From positions 692,501 to 756,500 of the forward strand of contig JBBMNZ010000048.1 in NCBI GenBank assembly GCA_037954325.1: a stretch of 64,000 bases of DNA. Reading direction: 5' to 3'. A program made the translations under genes and the position numbers. Below, piece after piece: positions 35,426 to 49,084 of the stretch (the first letter of the stretch is position 1; each line of letters begins with the position of its first letter). Under the pieces are notes generated by a model. That model had not been told where the DNA came from and did not search any database. It was given only the letters and a program-made list of their open reading frames with translations. The stretch comes from Fistularia commersonii. Taxonomy: Eukaryota > Chordata > Actinopteri > Syngnathiformes > Fistulariidae.

Positions 35426-36367
35426 AATTCTCCTGAGTCCGGCGGATCGGGAGTACCAGGGCCCATAGTGGAGGAGCGGTGGAGCGGAGAAGCGGACCAT
35501 TGGGCACACACATGTGAATGAGTGGATGAGCTAATGTTTGTTTGGTTGTGGATGCGTTCGGCTAATGCTACTAGCACAGCTATGATGACTTAATGTGTGT
35601 ATGTGTGTCAGTGTGTGTGTGTGTGTGAGTGTCTTTGTGTATGTGTGTGATAGTTTGTTTTGGTGGGGGGGGGGGTCGCGGACACGGAGTACCAGGGCAC
35701 ACACATGTGAATGAGTGGAGGAGCTAATGTTTGTTTGGTTGTGGATGCGTTTCGGCTAAAGCTATTAGCACAGCTATGAAGACTTAAGGTATGTGTATGT
35801 GATTATGTGTGTGTCTGTGTGTGTGTGAGTGTCTTTGTGTGTGTGTGTGTGTGTGAGAGGCTCTTTTGGTGGGGGGGGGGGTCGTGGACAGGGAGTACCA
35901 TTGGGCACACACATGTGAATGAGTGGTTTAGCTAATGTTTGTTTGGTTGTGAATGCGTTTCGGCTAATGCTATTAGCACAGCTATGATAAGTTCAGGTGT
36001 GTGTGTATGTGTGTGTGTGTGTGTTTGTGTGTTTTTGTGTGTGTGTGAGTGATTTTGTGTGAGAGTTTGTTTAGGTGGGGGGGAGGGGGGGGAGTACCAG
36101 GGCCCATCGCGGAGGAGCGGTGGAGCTGAGAAGCGGAGGAGCAGAGGAGCGGAGGTAATGTTTCTTCTCTCAGAGGCGGGGAAGCTTGGGGGCAGAAGAA
36201 CCCCTTAGACGGGCTAATGTGAGCATTCTCCGGACATAGATCACCCGGTAGTATGATTGGAGCTGCCGGACCATTGGGCACACACATGTGAATGAGTGGA
36301 TGAGCTAATGTTTGTTTGGTTGTGGATGCGTTTCGGCTAATGCTATTAGCACAGCTAAGATGAGTTA

Positions 36368-36410
<43 letters not shown>

Positions 36411-36594
36411 TTTTTGTGTCTGTGTGAGTGTGTTCGTGTGTGTATGTGTGAGAGTTTGTTTAGATGGGGGGGGGTACCAGGGCCCATCGCGGAGGAGCGG
36501 AGGAGCGGTGGAGCGGAGAAGCGGAGGAATGGAGGAGCGGAGGTAATGTTTCTCTTCTCAATGGCAGAGGATGGGAAGTTTAGGGGCAGTAGGA
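35426..36594. repeat. GT/G-rich composite satellite, continuation
   Basis: Resumes at AATTCTCCTGAGTCCGGCGG and runs for four more units until 36594, where AGGACGCCGGTGCGAGCGATG joins the macrosatellite spacer. The deleted L1 copy expected before that spacer is absent here. Confidence 0.85.
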
Positions 36595-36903
36595 CGCCGG
36601 TGCGAGCGATGCGTTTCAAGGCGTATTGCATGTGTGTATGGAGGGGGGGGGTCTACAGGACACCGCGGACCGGCAATGGTGCACCTTCTCCGGACATCGA
36701 TCCCCGAAACGTCGGCGTGGAGCTCCCGGAGCAGCCGGCGTGTACATGTGAATGAATGGAGGAGCTAATGTGTGTGTGTGGGGTGGTGGTGGTGTGGGGG
36801 GGCGTTTCGGCTAATGCTATCAGCACAGCTATGATTATCCCCAGAACGTTGAGAACGAGCTCCCGGAACTCCAGACATGCGTATATAAAAGAGTGGAATT
36901 AAG
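36595..36903. repeat. Macrosatellite spacer with TATA box, unit 2
   Basis: Same spacer as 15780-16094, joined directly to the GT satellite. TATATAAA lies at 36882-36889. Confidence 0.8.
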
Positions 36904-38563
<1,660 letters not shown>

Positions 38564-39165
38564 AAAAAAATCCTTAAAACTTATGGAAAAATCCAAAAAC
38601 TAAAAAATATACAGTTACCCATGTCTGAGATTCCTTTTTTTTGGAAAAAAAAAAACAACAACTTAATTACATGTTATATTCCCCTTGCAATTTTTTTTTC
38701 GTTTTAATTTTTTATTTGTCTATCTATTGATTTAATTATTTCCTTTTAATTTCTTTTTTTTGTCTAGCACTGTAAATTTCTCACAAACCGTTAACACTAT
38801 TAACTTCTGATTACATACAGAACAAATGTCCTTATGTCCGTTGCTTCCTCATCCCTGGTTGTTTCATTGACATTCAGTTCTACCTTGCCATGTTTATTTG
38901 TACATTTGTATATTTGTGTGTACTATTTATGTTCAATTAAAAACAGTTTGATGTCTGAGATTCCCTGTGAACGGCCAACTTAATTACATGTTGTATTCCC
39001 CTTGCAATTTTTTTTTTAGTTTTTAATTTTATTTTTCTATCTATTTATTTAATTATTTCCTTTTAATTTTCTGTTTTTGTCCAGCATTAAAAATTTCTCG
39101 CAAACCGTTAACACTATTAACTTCTGATTACATACAGAACGAATGCCCTTATGTCTCCCGTCACC
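38564..39165 (+). repeat. Doubled L1-like 3' UTR, unit 2
   Basis: First version about 38625-38945, second about 38946-39165, the same arrangement as at 17751-18360. Confidence 0.75.
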
Positions 39166-39609
39166 CCCCCCGTCCCCCCGCTTTTTCCTTACGGTGGCAG
39201 ACACTGAGATCAAAAGCAAATGGGTGTCATTGCAATGCAGTAACAGGGTGATAACAGCCGTGTTTGAAGTGTGTAGGGGCTTATAGGAGAGCAGAAGCAC
39301 GTCACGCTATTCGCCTGAGTTCGGAGGATCGGGAGTACCAGGGCCCATAGCGGAGGAGCAGAGGAGTTGAGAAGCGGAGGAGCAGAGGAGCGGAGTTATG
39401 TTTCTCTTCTCAAAGGCGGGGAAGCTTGGGGGCAGCAGGACCCCTTAGACCGGCCAATGTGAGCCTTCTCCGGACATAGATCACCCGGACGTATGACTGG
39501 AGCTCCCGTACCTCTGGGCACACACATATGTGAATGAGTGGATGAGCTAATGTTTGTTTTGTTGTGGATACGTTTCGGCCAATGCTATTAGCACAGCTAT
39601 GATGAGTTC

Positions 39610-39669
<60 letters not shown>

Positions 39670-39670
39670 T

Positions 39671-39709
<39 letters not shown>

Positions 39710-40334
39710 GTTTATGTGTGTGTGAGAGTTTGTTTTGGTGGGTGGGTGGGTGGGGGGGGGGTTCCCGCGGACTGGGAGTACCAGGGCCACGAGCGGATGA
39801 GCTGAGGAGCGGAGGAGGGCAGATGCCCGGCCTTGATTCGCTTATGTCCAGCGGTTCGGGAGTTCCAGGGCCCAAAGCGGAGGAGCGGAGGACAGCAAAA
39901 GCCCTGTCCGCAATTCACCTGAGTCTGGCGGATCGGTAGTACCTGGTTCCGCAGCGGAGGAGCGGAGGAGCTGAGAAGCGGAGGAGCGGAGGAGATGTTT
40001 CTCTTCTCAGAGGCGGCGAGGGGGGGGGGAGCAGGACCCCTTACCCTTATCCCCCGGACGTTTGAGTGGAGCTCCCGGACCTCCGGGCTCGCACATGCGA
40101 ATGACTGGATGACAAGGAGTGCCAGGGCCTGGAGCGGATGAGCAGAGGAGAGGCGGAGGGCAGAAGCCCGGCCCAGTTCGGGAGTTCCAGGGTCCAAAGC
40201 GGGGGAGCGAAGAAGCGGAGGAGAGCAGAAGAGCAGAAGACTGGCCCGGAATTCACCGAAGTCCCGCAGATCGGGAGTTCAAGGGCCCGGAGCGGAAGAG
40301 CGGAGGAGCGGAGGAGCGGAGCAAAGCGGAAGCC
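39166..40334. repeat. Spacer, GT satellite and GAGCGG block, unit 2
   Basis: Order: C-rich tract, GGTGGCAGACACTGAGATC spacer, one GT satellite unit with a (GT)n tract at 39612-39724, then a short GGAGCGGA block ending with GGAGCAAAGCGGAAGCCCGT. It is a compact version of what is expanded to 11 kb at 19108-30255. No gene seen. Confidence 0.8.
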
Positions 40335-40868
40335 CGTCTTAACAACAAGGAAATTACAGATGAGGCTATAATTTCCACAGAAATCTTTAAATTCTATAGC
40401 CACCTATACACTTCGACATTATCAAAAAGCGATTGTGACTCCTTTCCAACAAATATTCCTCAATATATCCCAAAAATAAACAACAACAAACAACATATGT
40501 TTGTTTTGTATATTTTTATATATAAACAACAAAAAATATACAGTTTGATGTCCGAGATTCCTTGTGAATCGCCAACTTAATTACATGTTGTATTCCCCTT
40601 GCAATCTTTTTTCGTTTTAATTTTTTATTTTGTCTATCTATTGATTTAATTATTTCCTTTTAATTTCTTTTTTTGTCTAGCATTGTAAATTTCTCACAAA
40701 CCGTTAACACTATTAACTTCTGATTACATACAGAACGAATGTCCTTATGTCCATTGCTTCCTCATGCCTGGTTGTTTCATTGACATTCAGTTCTACCTTG
40801 CCATGTTTATTTGTACATTTGTATATTTGTGTGTACTATTTATGTTCAATTAAAAAAAAAAAAAAAAA
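40335..40868 (+). mobile_element. Internally deleted L1-like element (copy b) with poly(A)
   Basis: Complete version: coding-like start (NNKEITDEAI, FKFYSHLYTS, SKSDCDSFPTNIPQYIPKIN), abrupt switch to the L1 3' UTR near 40550 and poly(A) at 40852-40868. The upstream GAGCGG block is open in the same frame by chance. Confidence 0.75.
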
Positions 40869-41349
40869 GAATGAGAGGCTGAGAAAATCTCCATGTCTCT
40901 CTCTCTCCCCCCCTTAATGCCCCCCCCCCCCCCTCTTCCTCACGGCGGCCGACGCAATGTGATTCTCGCCGTTGTTGTGGAAGTAGGGTAAAGGATTCCC
41001 CGCGTCGGTGCGAGCGATGCGTTTCAAGGCGTATTGCATGTGTGTATGGAGGGGGGGGGGTCTACAGGATACCGCAGGCCGGCAATGGTGCACCTTCTCC
41101 GGACATCGATCCCCGAAACGTCGGCGTGGAGCTCCCGGAGCAGCCGGCGTGTACATGTGAATGAATGGAGGAGCTAATGTGTGTGTGGGGGGTGGTGGTG
41201 GTGGTGGTGGTGGTGTGGGGGGGGGGGGGGGGCGTTTCGGCTAATGCTATCAGCACAGCTATGATTATCCCCAGAACGTTGAGAACGAGCTCCCGGAACT
41301 CCAGACATGCGTATATAAAAGAGTGGAATTAAGGCGTGTGTGTGTGTGT

Positions 41350-41392
<43 letters not shown>
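40869..41392. repeat. Macrosatellite spacer, TATA box and GT tract, unit 3
   Basis: Same order as unit 1: C runs, CGCGTCGGTGCGAGCGATGC, G run, (GGT)n at 41190-41215, TATATAAA at 41312-41319, GT tract at 41334-41392. The distance to the TATA box of unit 2 (36882) is 4430 bp, which gives the macrosatellite period. Confidence 0.8.
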
Positions 41393-41511
41393 GGACAGAA
41401 ATAATGTTGGGGACAGAAATTGTTATTAGCCAGCTGGCAGATGACACAACCTTAGTTTTGAAAAATGAACATCAAGTCCCAATAAGTGTTGAAAAAATTA
41501 AAACATTCTCC
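41393..41511 (+). pseudogene. L1-like ORF2 fragment cut short by rearrangement
   Basis: The first 119 bp of the L1-like fragment (catalytic box QLADDTTLVL here, so SLLADD has become SQLADD), ending at ACATTCTC. There it jumps back to the spacer word CCGGAGCAGCCGGCGTGTAC. This is a broken copy whose remainder was displaced. Confidence 0.75.
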
Positions 41512-41597
41512 CGGAGCAGCCGGCGTGTACATGTGAATGAATGGAGGAGCTAATGTGTGTGTGGTGGTGGTGGTGGTGGGGGGGGGGCGTTTCGGCT
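41512..41597. repeat. Second partial spacer before the copia-B fragment
   Basis: Repeats 41134-41240 in short form (GTACATGTGAATGAATGG, (GGT)n, G run, CGTTTCGGCT) and joins copia-B sequence at TGACGGGAAAG. Confidence 0.7.
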
Positions 41598-41841
41598 TGA
41601 CGGGAAAGATACCAAATGTGTCACAAATGCAAAAGTTTGGTGCTGTGTGCTATGCATACAAGCACAACAAAAAGAAACTTGACTCAAGAGGTGAGAAGGG
41701 AGTTTTCATTGGATATGACAAAAATAGTCCAGCTTATTTTGTATATTATCCAAATAGTGAAAGAGTACTAAAACAGACTGCTAAAATTTGTGTCGAACCC
41801 ATCTCCAGAGCAACAAACCCAGACAGAGATGAGCTCAGACC

Positions 41842-41918
<77 letters not shown>

Positions 41919-42297
41919 CAGTTAGACATTTAAAGAGGCAAGGAGTTCCCTCAATGCTGACAAGTGGATGAAATCTATGGACGAAGAGATGGAGTCATTG
42001 AGAGAGAAGAACACTTTTACCCTAACACAGCTACCCCAAGGCAAGTGTGCAGTGGGGGTGGGGGTGGGGGGTGGGGGGCGTAAGCGCTAAAAAGAAATGA
42101 AGATGGCACAAACAAATATAAAGCTCGGTATGTTGCTAAGGGCTACAGTCAAAAGTATGGCACGGATTTCGAGGAAACATTTTCTCCAACAGCAAATATG
42201 ACAAGTGTGAGGGTGTTCATGCAGAAATCAGTTCCGGAAAATTTGTTCTTACACCAAATGGATGTAAAGACAGCCTATCTTCATGCACCCATAGATT
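41598..42297 (+). mobile_element. Copia family B fragment B1 (integrase end to RT start)
   Basis: A second copia family. It begins at the integrase C-terminus (LTGKIPNVSQMQKFG, AYKHNKKKLDSRG, GVFIGYDKNSPAYFVYY), reaches a stop and a (GAT)n tract at 41843-41918, then resumes at TFKEARSSLNADKW and runs into RT (LHQMDVKTAYLHAP), where it stops. A G-rich stretch near 42053-42080 breaks the frame. The same sequence, with the same (GAT)n replacement and the same left junction CGTTTCGGC|T, is found in reverse at 52290-52987. Confidence 0.85.
41843..41918 (+). repeat. (GAT)n trinucleotide repeat inside copia-B B1
   Basis: About 25 GAT copies replacing the Asp-rich integrase-RT linker that is still present in fragment B2. 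Confidence 0.9.
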
Positions 42298-42558
<261 letters not shown>

Positions 42559-44105
42559 TGGGACAGAAATAATGTCGGGGACAGAAATTGTAATTAGCCT
42601 GCTGGCAGATGACACAACCTTAGTTTTGAAAAATGAACATCAAGTCCCAATAAGCGTTGAAAAAATTAAAACATTCTCCAAGGCTTCAGGATTGTCATTA
42701 AACTTAAAGAAATGCAAACTTCTTGAGCTGCATGACTCACCACTAAAGGAAATCAGCAATGTTCCTATCAAATCAGAAATAAAATACTTGAGCATTTTCC
42801 TATCTAAGGACCAAAAGTTAAATCAGTCCAGGAACATTGAATCTAAACTGAATCAAAGTAAAGCTAAATTGAATATATGGCTCCAAAGAGATTTATCAAT
42901 ATTAGGCCCGATATATTTGACTAAAATGGAATGTTTATCCAGATGTATATACCCAGTGTATTCCAATGCTGCTCCAAATCAACTCATAAAATCTATTAAC
43001 CAAATAAATTTCAACTTTATCTGGAGGAACAGACCACACCATCTAAAAAAATCACATATGGGGAAAGAAACAAGTGACGGAGGGCTGAAAGTGATAGAGT
43101 TGGACTGCCTGAATGGGACATTGAAGGTGAACTGGTTGAAATCCTGGATCAAACATCATCATTTTTTCTGGTATTGTACTCCAAACTACTTATTCAACAA
43201 AGTCGGTGGCCTAAGTCTTGTGCTTATCTCTGACTTGGATATCAACAAGATTCCTGTCCAATTTTCAGAGTTCCATAAACAAATACTATGATACTGGAAA
43301 ATGATATATGTACACAATTTCTCACCACACAGTACAATAATTTGGAACAATAGATATGTACTGCGTGGCAACAAACCTCTGTTTTACAAGGAATGCTTTG
43401 AGAAAGGTATATGGTCAATAATTGACTTGATGGATGACAATGGCAGTCGTCTAGACTATGAACAGTTCTGTACTACACACAGATTTAAGCCTCCCATATT
43501 AGAGTTGATAAAGTTACGAAACGCACTGCCTCGACAATTTGTATTCCTGACCAAAAATATAATGACGCACCGAACCGTACAACCACAGTTACCCCGACTA
43601 TCACTCCAGGGAATCTCAATTCTGGACAGAAAGTGCAGCAACTCCTTTATTAGGACATGTTTCACAGGAAACTTGTTCCCTGGACGTCAAAACAAAAATA
43701 ATATTTGAAATAAATTTGATAAGGAATCGACTGCCACGCTGCAAACTATGTGTCTGACTCTACCCATACCCCCCAAGGCAAGAAGAGACCCACTTCTAAA
43801 TTATGAATGACATCTACCCATCTAAGGAATTATTGCGGGTACGCTTTACTTTTGAAGATAATATTTGTACATTTTGTGAAGACAACATTGAAACCATTGA
43901 CCATATATTTTTTCTCATTCTCATTCCATCGTCACCAGTTTCCCTCTCAAAAGATGATATCACATTTGGTTTACTTATAAGCAACATAACAGATGAACTC
44001 TGTGTCAATGTTCTTTTAGGCCTGGCCAAGTTCCTCATTCACAAAAACAGAATGCAAAAATGCTCCCCAAATTTTAATTTCTTCATAAACGATTTTGAAT
44101 TATAA
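42559..44105 (+). pseudogene. L1/Tx1-type LINE ORF2 C-terminal fragment, copy 3
   Basis: Same start, catalytic SLLADDTTLVL and thumb motifs as copies 1 and 2. Private lesion: TGA at 43289-43291 (TTA in copy 1) after HKQIL. The same frame continues 43301-43708, then the shared frameshift and the last part at 43803-44105 with CTFC. Not active. Confidence 0.82.
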
Positions 44106-45273
44106 AAAAAAATCCTTAAAACTTATGGAAAAATCCAAAAACTAAAAAATATACAGTTACCCATGTCTGAGATTCCTTTTTTTGGAAAAAAAGAAAAACA
44201 ACTTAATTACATGTTATATTCCCCTTGCAATTTTTTTTTCGTTTTAATTTTTTATTTGTCTATCTATTGATTTAATTATTTCCTTTTAATTTCTTTTTTT
44301 GTCTAGCACTGTAAATTTCTCACAAACCGTTAACACTATTAACTTCTGATTACATACAGAACGAATGTCCTTATGTCCGTTGCTTCCTCATCCCTGGTTG
44401 TTTCATTGACATTCAGTTCTACCTTGCCATGTTTATTTGTACATTTGTATATTTGTGTGTACTATTTATGTTCAATTAAAAACAGTTTGATGTCTGAGAT
44501 TCCTTGTGAACGGCCAACTTAATTACATGTTGTATTCCCCTTGCAATTTTTTTTTTAGTTTTTAATTTTATTTTTCTATCTATTTATTTAATTATTTCCT
44601 TTTAATTTTCTGTTTTTGTCTGGCATTAAAAATTTCTCGCAAACCGTTAACACTATTAACTTCTGATTACATACAGAACGAATGCCCTTATGTCCCCCCC
44701 CCCCCGTCCCCCTCGCTTTTTCCTTACGGTGGCAGACACTGAGATCAAAAGCAAATGGGTGTCATTGTAATGCAGTAACAGGGTGATAACAGCCGTGTTT
44801 GAAGTGTGTAGGGGCTTATAGGAGAGCAGAAGCACGTCACGCTATTCGCCTGAGTTCGGAGGATCGGGAGTACCTGGTTCCGCAGCGGAGGAGCGGAGGA
44901 GCTGAGAAGCGGAGGAGCGGAGGAGATGTTTCTCTTCTCAGAGGCGGCGAGGGGGGGGGGGGAGCAGGACCCCTTACCCTTATCCCCCGGACGTTTGAGT
45001 GGAGCTCCCGGACCTCCGGGCTCGCACATGCGAATGACTGGATGACAAGGAGTGCCAGGGCCTGGAGCGGATGAGCAGAGGAGAGGCGGAGGGCAGAAGC
45101 CCGGCCCAGTTCGGGAGTTCCAGGGTCCAAAGCGGGGGAGCGAAGAAGCGGAGGAGAGCAGAAGAGCAGAAGACTGGCCCGGAATTCACCGAAGTCCCGC
45201 AGATCGGGAGTTCCAGGGCCCGGAGCGGAAGAGCGGAGGAGCGGAGGAGCGGAGCAAAGCGGAAGCCCGTCTT
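44106..45273. repeat. Doubled 3' UTR, spacer and GAGCGG block, unit 3
   Basis: Doubled L1 3' UTR (44106-44695), C-rich tract, the 110-bp GGTGGCAGACACTGAGATC spacer, then directly the GGAGCGGA block at about 44877-45270. The GT satellite unit present in units 1 and 2 is missing: ATCGGGAGTACC passes straight to TGGTTCCGCAGCGG. Confidence 0.78.
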
Positions 45274-45677
45274 AACAAAAAGGAAATTACAGATGAGGCT
45301 ATAATTTCCAGAGAAATCTTTAAATTCTATAGCCACCTATACACTTCGACATTATCAAAAAGCGATTGTGACTCCTTTCCAACAAATATTCCTCAATATA
45401 TCCCAAAAATAAACAACAACAAACAACATATGTTTGTTTTGTATATGTTTATATATAAACAACAAAAAATATACAGTTTGATGTCTGAGATTCCTTGTGA
45501 ATCGCCAACTTAATTATATGTTGTATTCCCCTTGCAATCTTTTTTCGTTTTAATTTTTTATTTGTCTATCTATTGATTTAATTATTTCCTTTTAATTTAT
45601 TTTTTTGTCTAGCATTGTAAATTTCTCACAAACCGTTAACACTATTAACTTCTGATTACATACAGAACGAATGTCCT
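45274..45677 (+). mobile_element. Internally deleted L1-like element (copy c), cut by a copia-A LTR
   Basis: Same start as copy b. It ends at GAACGAATGTCCT within the 3' UTR, where the minus-strand copia-A LTR begins. The missing 3' part with poly(A) matches the inverted piece at 53340-53469. Confidence 0.78.
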
Positions 45678-46033
45678 TGATGCGTTTAAGTTTGCAGCTT
45701 CTTCGTTTTCCATGTTTCGGAAGGAATTCACAAGTTTGCCTTGTTTGAATCGTCTTTTATTTTCTTCTTCACAGCTCCGGGAATCAACATCGGTTAGCCA
45801 TGGGACATGTACAGTACAGAGTGAGGGAAAAATTCCCGCCAGCACCGCTATACCAAAAAAAAAACACTGACGTAGAAGTTAACGTCAAGTTAGCTGAACA
45901 GTCGCGAAAAACTAAAACAAGTCCCAAACCTTGTCATAAAGTGCCATGCATTTCCTGAGAGTAGATACAAATACAACATATGTATACTAGAATGTAAACT
46001 CAAATAAAACTAATGAGATCACCTATCTCAACA
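45678..46033 (-). repeat. 3' LTR of copia-A copy 2
   Basis: 356 bp. On the minus strand it runs from TGTTGAGATAGG to CGCATCA (CGCAACA in copy 1, one change). AATAAA is present. It carries the gag start region like the other LTRs. Confidence 0.92.
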
Positions 46034-46069
46034 CCCCCTCTTGATCTCAACATCCAAAAAAAAACTTTG

Positions 46070-47015
46070 GACATTTGAATTTCCAAAGAACCACTTTTTG
46101 AATTTTTCTATTTTTACCTTTGTCATGAGTTTTGTCGAGATGTCTGCCAACATGTCCTCTGATGGACAATAGATAAGATTTATTTAACCCTCACTGAGTG
46201 CTTCACGAATGAAATGATATTTTACATCAATGTGTTTTGACCTTTGTCTGTTTACAGGATTCTTACTCAGTGCGATGGCCCCCTGATTGTCTCCGTAGAT
46301 TGTTGTGCAACTGTACATTTTGTTTTCCATACCGTTTAACAGTTGAGACAGGTACATGTTTTCTTGTGCGGTGGTGGCTCGGCCGATGTATTCAGCCTCA
46401 CATGTTGACAGGGCCACTGTGGGCTGTTTCCTTGACTTCCATGCAATGGCTGGGCCTTGTTTTGTTAAACTGAAACAGTAGCCTGTAGTGCTACGTCTGT
46501 CTTCTACAGATGATGCCCAGTCTGAATCACTGTAAGCTATCAGGTTCAAATCCTCCTTATTTGTCTTGAAACTTAGTTCATAATCAGCTGTCCCCTTCAA
46601 ATACCTCAGAACATGTTTTGCAGCTACTAAGTTTTCTACTTTTGGCATTGCCAGATTCTGTGATAGTTTGCTCACTATCCAGCTGATATCAGGTCTGGTG
46701 CAAGTCATGGCATAAATAAGACTGCCTACAATCTCACGATATTCTTTGGGGTCGACAGGTTCACTTTGCTCATTTTCATCAGCTACAGGGATGCCCTCTA
46801 ATTTTTGCTCACTTGGAGTAGATCTTGCTTTACATTCTGACATTCCAAATCTCTCTAGCATTTTTAGGATGTACTTTGATTTCATCCCCCTTTTGTTCAA
46901 ATTGTATGCCCAAAAAATATGATAGTTTCCCCAGGTCTTTCATGTTGAACTTGAATTTCATGTTCTGTTTAAATGTGCTGAGTGCATCATTGCTGCTTGC
47001 TGCAATAATGAAATC
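46070..47015 (-). pseudogene. Copia-A copy 2: RT C-terminus and RNase H
   Basis: Open at 46184-46900: YILKMLERFGMSECKARSTP, the CTRPDISW box and the RNase H motifs YSDSDWAS, CEAEY and YGDNQGA. Compared with copy 1, a 14-nt deletion near 46884 shifts the frame before YILKML. The TAA after LSEG is the same as in copy 1, and homology continues past it (YCPSEDMLADI). One side of the RTE target duplication is at 46998-47015. Confidence 0.9.
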
Positions 47016-49058
47016 TTCTTCTTCTTCTTTCGGCTTTTCCCGTCAGGGGTCGCCACAGCGAGTCAACCTTCTCCATCTAACCCTATTCTCTGTATCTTCC
47101 TCTCTCACACCAGCTACCTTCATATCCTCTCCAACTACGTCCATAAATCTTCTCTTTGGTCTTCCTCGAGACCTATTGCCTGGCAGCTCCATTTCCAGCA
47201 TCCGTCTACCAATATATTCACTATCTCTTCTCTGTACATGACCGAACCATCTCAGTCTGGCTTCTCTGACCTTCTCTCCAAAACATCAAACATGTGCCGT
47301 CCCTCTGATAGACTCATTCCTGATCCTATCCATCCTGGTCACTCCCAAAGAGAACCTCAACATCTTCATCTCTGCAACCTCTAGTTCTGTCTGCTGTCTT
47401 TTGGTCATTGGAACAGTTTCTAGTCCAAATATCATCGCTGGTCTCACCACTGTCTTGTACACCTTTCCTTTTATTCTGGCCGATAGTCTTCTATCACATA
47501 GTACCCCTGACACTTTTCTCCAGCCATTCCAACCTGCTTGGACCCGTCTCTTCACCTCTTTTACGCACTCTCCGTTGCTCTGGACTGTTGACCCTAAGTA
47601 CCTGAAATCCTCCAGCTTCTTGATCTCCACTCCCTGTAGCCTCACCGCTCCACCCGAGTTCCTCTCGTTCACACACATATATTCTGTCTTGCTGTGACTA
47701 ACTTTCATTCCTCTCCTTTCCAGAGCATACCTCCACCTCTCTAGATTTTCCTCTACCTGTTGTCTGCTCTCACTACAGATCACAATGTCATCCGCAAACA
47801 TCATGGTCCATGGGGATTCCTGTCTAACCTCATCTGTCAGCCTACCCATCACCATTGCGAACAAGAAGGGGCTCAGAGCTGATCCCTGATGGAGTCCCAC
47901 CTCCACCTTGAACTTCTCGGTTACCCCTACAGCACACCGTACCAGTGTCTCACAGCTGGCATACATGTCCTGCACCAGTCTAACATACTTCTCTGCCACT
48001 CCAGACTTCCTCATACAATACCAGAGCTCCTCTCTTGGCACCCTGTCATATGCTTTTTCTAGGTCTACGAAAACGCAATGCAGCTCCCTCTGGCCTTCTC
48101 TGTACTTTTCTATTAGCATTCTCAACGCAAATACTGCATCTGTAGTACTCTTCCTAGGCATGAAGCCATACTGCTGTTCACAAATGCTGATTTCTGCTCT
48201 CAGTCTAGTTTCCACTACTCTTTCCCATAACTTCATTGTATGGCTCATCAACTTTATCCCTCTGTAGTTGCCACAATTCTGCACATCCCCTTTATTCTTA
48301 AAAATAGGCACCATCACACTTTGTCTCCATTCTTCAGGCATCTTCTCACTCTCTAAGATCCTGTTGAATAATCTAGTCAGAAAATCTACCGCTGCCTCTC
48401 CTAGACACTTCCACACCTCCACAGGTATATCATCAGGACCAACTGCTTTTCCACTCTTCATCCTCTTCAATGCCTTCCTCACTTCACTTTTACTCATTTT
48501 TGCTACTTTGTGGTCTACAATAATCACCTCTTCTACCCTTGCCTCTCTTTCATTTTCCACATTCATCAGCTCTTCAAAGTACTCTTTCCATCTTCCTGTC
48601 ACTCTTCTAGCATCTGTCAATACATTTCCCTCTCTGTCCTTTATCACCCGGACCTGCTGTACATCCTTTCCATCTTTATCTCTCTGTTTCGCCAACTTGT
48701 ATAGATCATTTTCAGCCTCCTTACTATCCAACCGAGCATACAAGTCATCATAAGCCCTTTGTTTTGCCTTTGCTACCTCTATCTTTACCTTTCGCCGCAT
48801 CTCCCTGAACTCCTGTCTGTTCTCTTCAGTCCTCTCAGTATCCCACTTCTTCTTCGCTAACCATTTTCTCTGTATACACTCCTGCACTTCCTCATTCCAC
48901 CACCAAGTCTCCTTATCTACTTTCCTTCCAGATGACACACCAAGTACTCTTCTACCTGTCTCCCTGATCACACTAGCTGTTGTTGTCCAATCATCTGGAA
49001 GCTCTCCCTGACCACCCAGACCCTTTCTCAACTCCTCCCTGAAAACCATGCAACACTC
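47016..49058 (-). mobile_element. RTE-type LINE, 5' truncated, inserted in copia-A copy 2
   Basis: 2043 bp, same orientation as its host copia. It ends in a short GAA-repeat tail, usual for RTE-clade elements that lack poly(A). It is flanked by an 18-bp duplication of copia RT sequence, GATTTAATTATTGCAGCA (49059-49076) and a copy with one change (46998-47015), so it retrotransposed into copia. Truncated at the 5' end; most of the endonuclease is missing. Confidence 0.9.
47043..49055 (-). pseudogene. RTE-clade ORF: reverse transcriptase and C-terminus
   Basis: About 670 residues remain. RT motifs: SGKAVGPDDIPVEVWK, VPIFKNKGDVQNCGNYRGI, QYGFMPRKSTTDAVFALR, VFVDLEKAYDRVPREELW (motif A), GLHQGSALSPFLFA (motif B) and MMFADDIVICSES (motif C, FADD intact), then DFRYLGSTVQSNGE. 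The C-terminal region has VVRPAMIFGLE and TKRQQTELEVAEMKMLR. A TGA at 47286-47288 (CGA in the copy at 50731) is the one nonsense change; the natural stop is at 47043-47045. The first few residues seen upstream (WVDDLIIAA) belong to copia, not to RTE. Confidence 0.88.
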
Positions 49059-49084
49059 TGCTGCAATAATTAAATCATCTACCC

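Larger units (their letters stand above)
45678..49084 (-). mobile_element. Ty1/copia family A copy 2, 3' half only, with RTE insertion
   Basis: Minus strand. It contains the 3' LTR (45678-46033), polypurine tract (46034-46048), RNase H and RT end up to the WVDD box, split by an RTE element at 47016-49058. Beyond 49084 the copia homology stops at TTTGGGTAGATG and a different duplicated segment begins. The 3' flank reads AGGACATTCG on the minus strand, complementary to the 5' flank of copy 3. Confidence 0.9.

Noticed and set aside
47401..48753. Plus-strand open frames opposite the RTE element
   Set aside because: They are shadows of the minus-strand RT gene, which has clear motifs in order.
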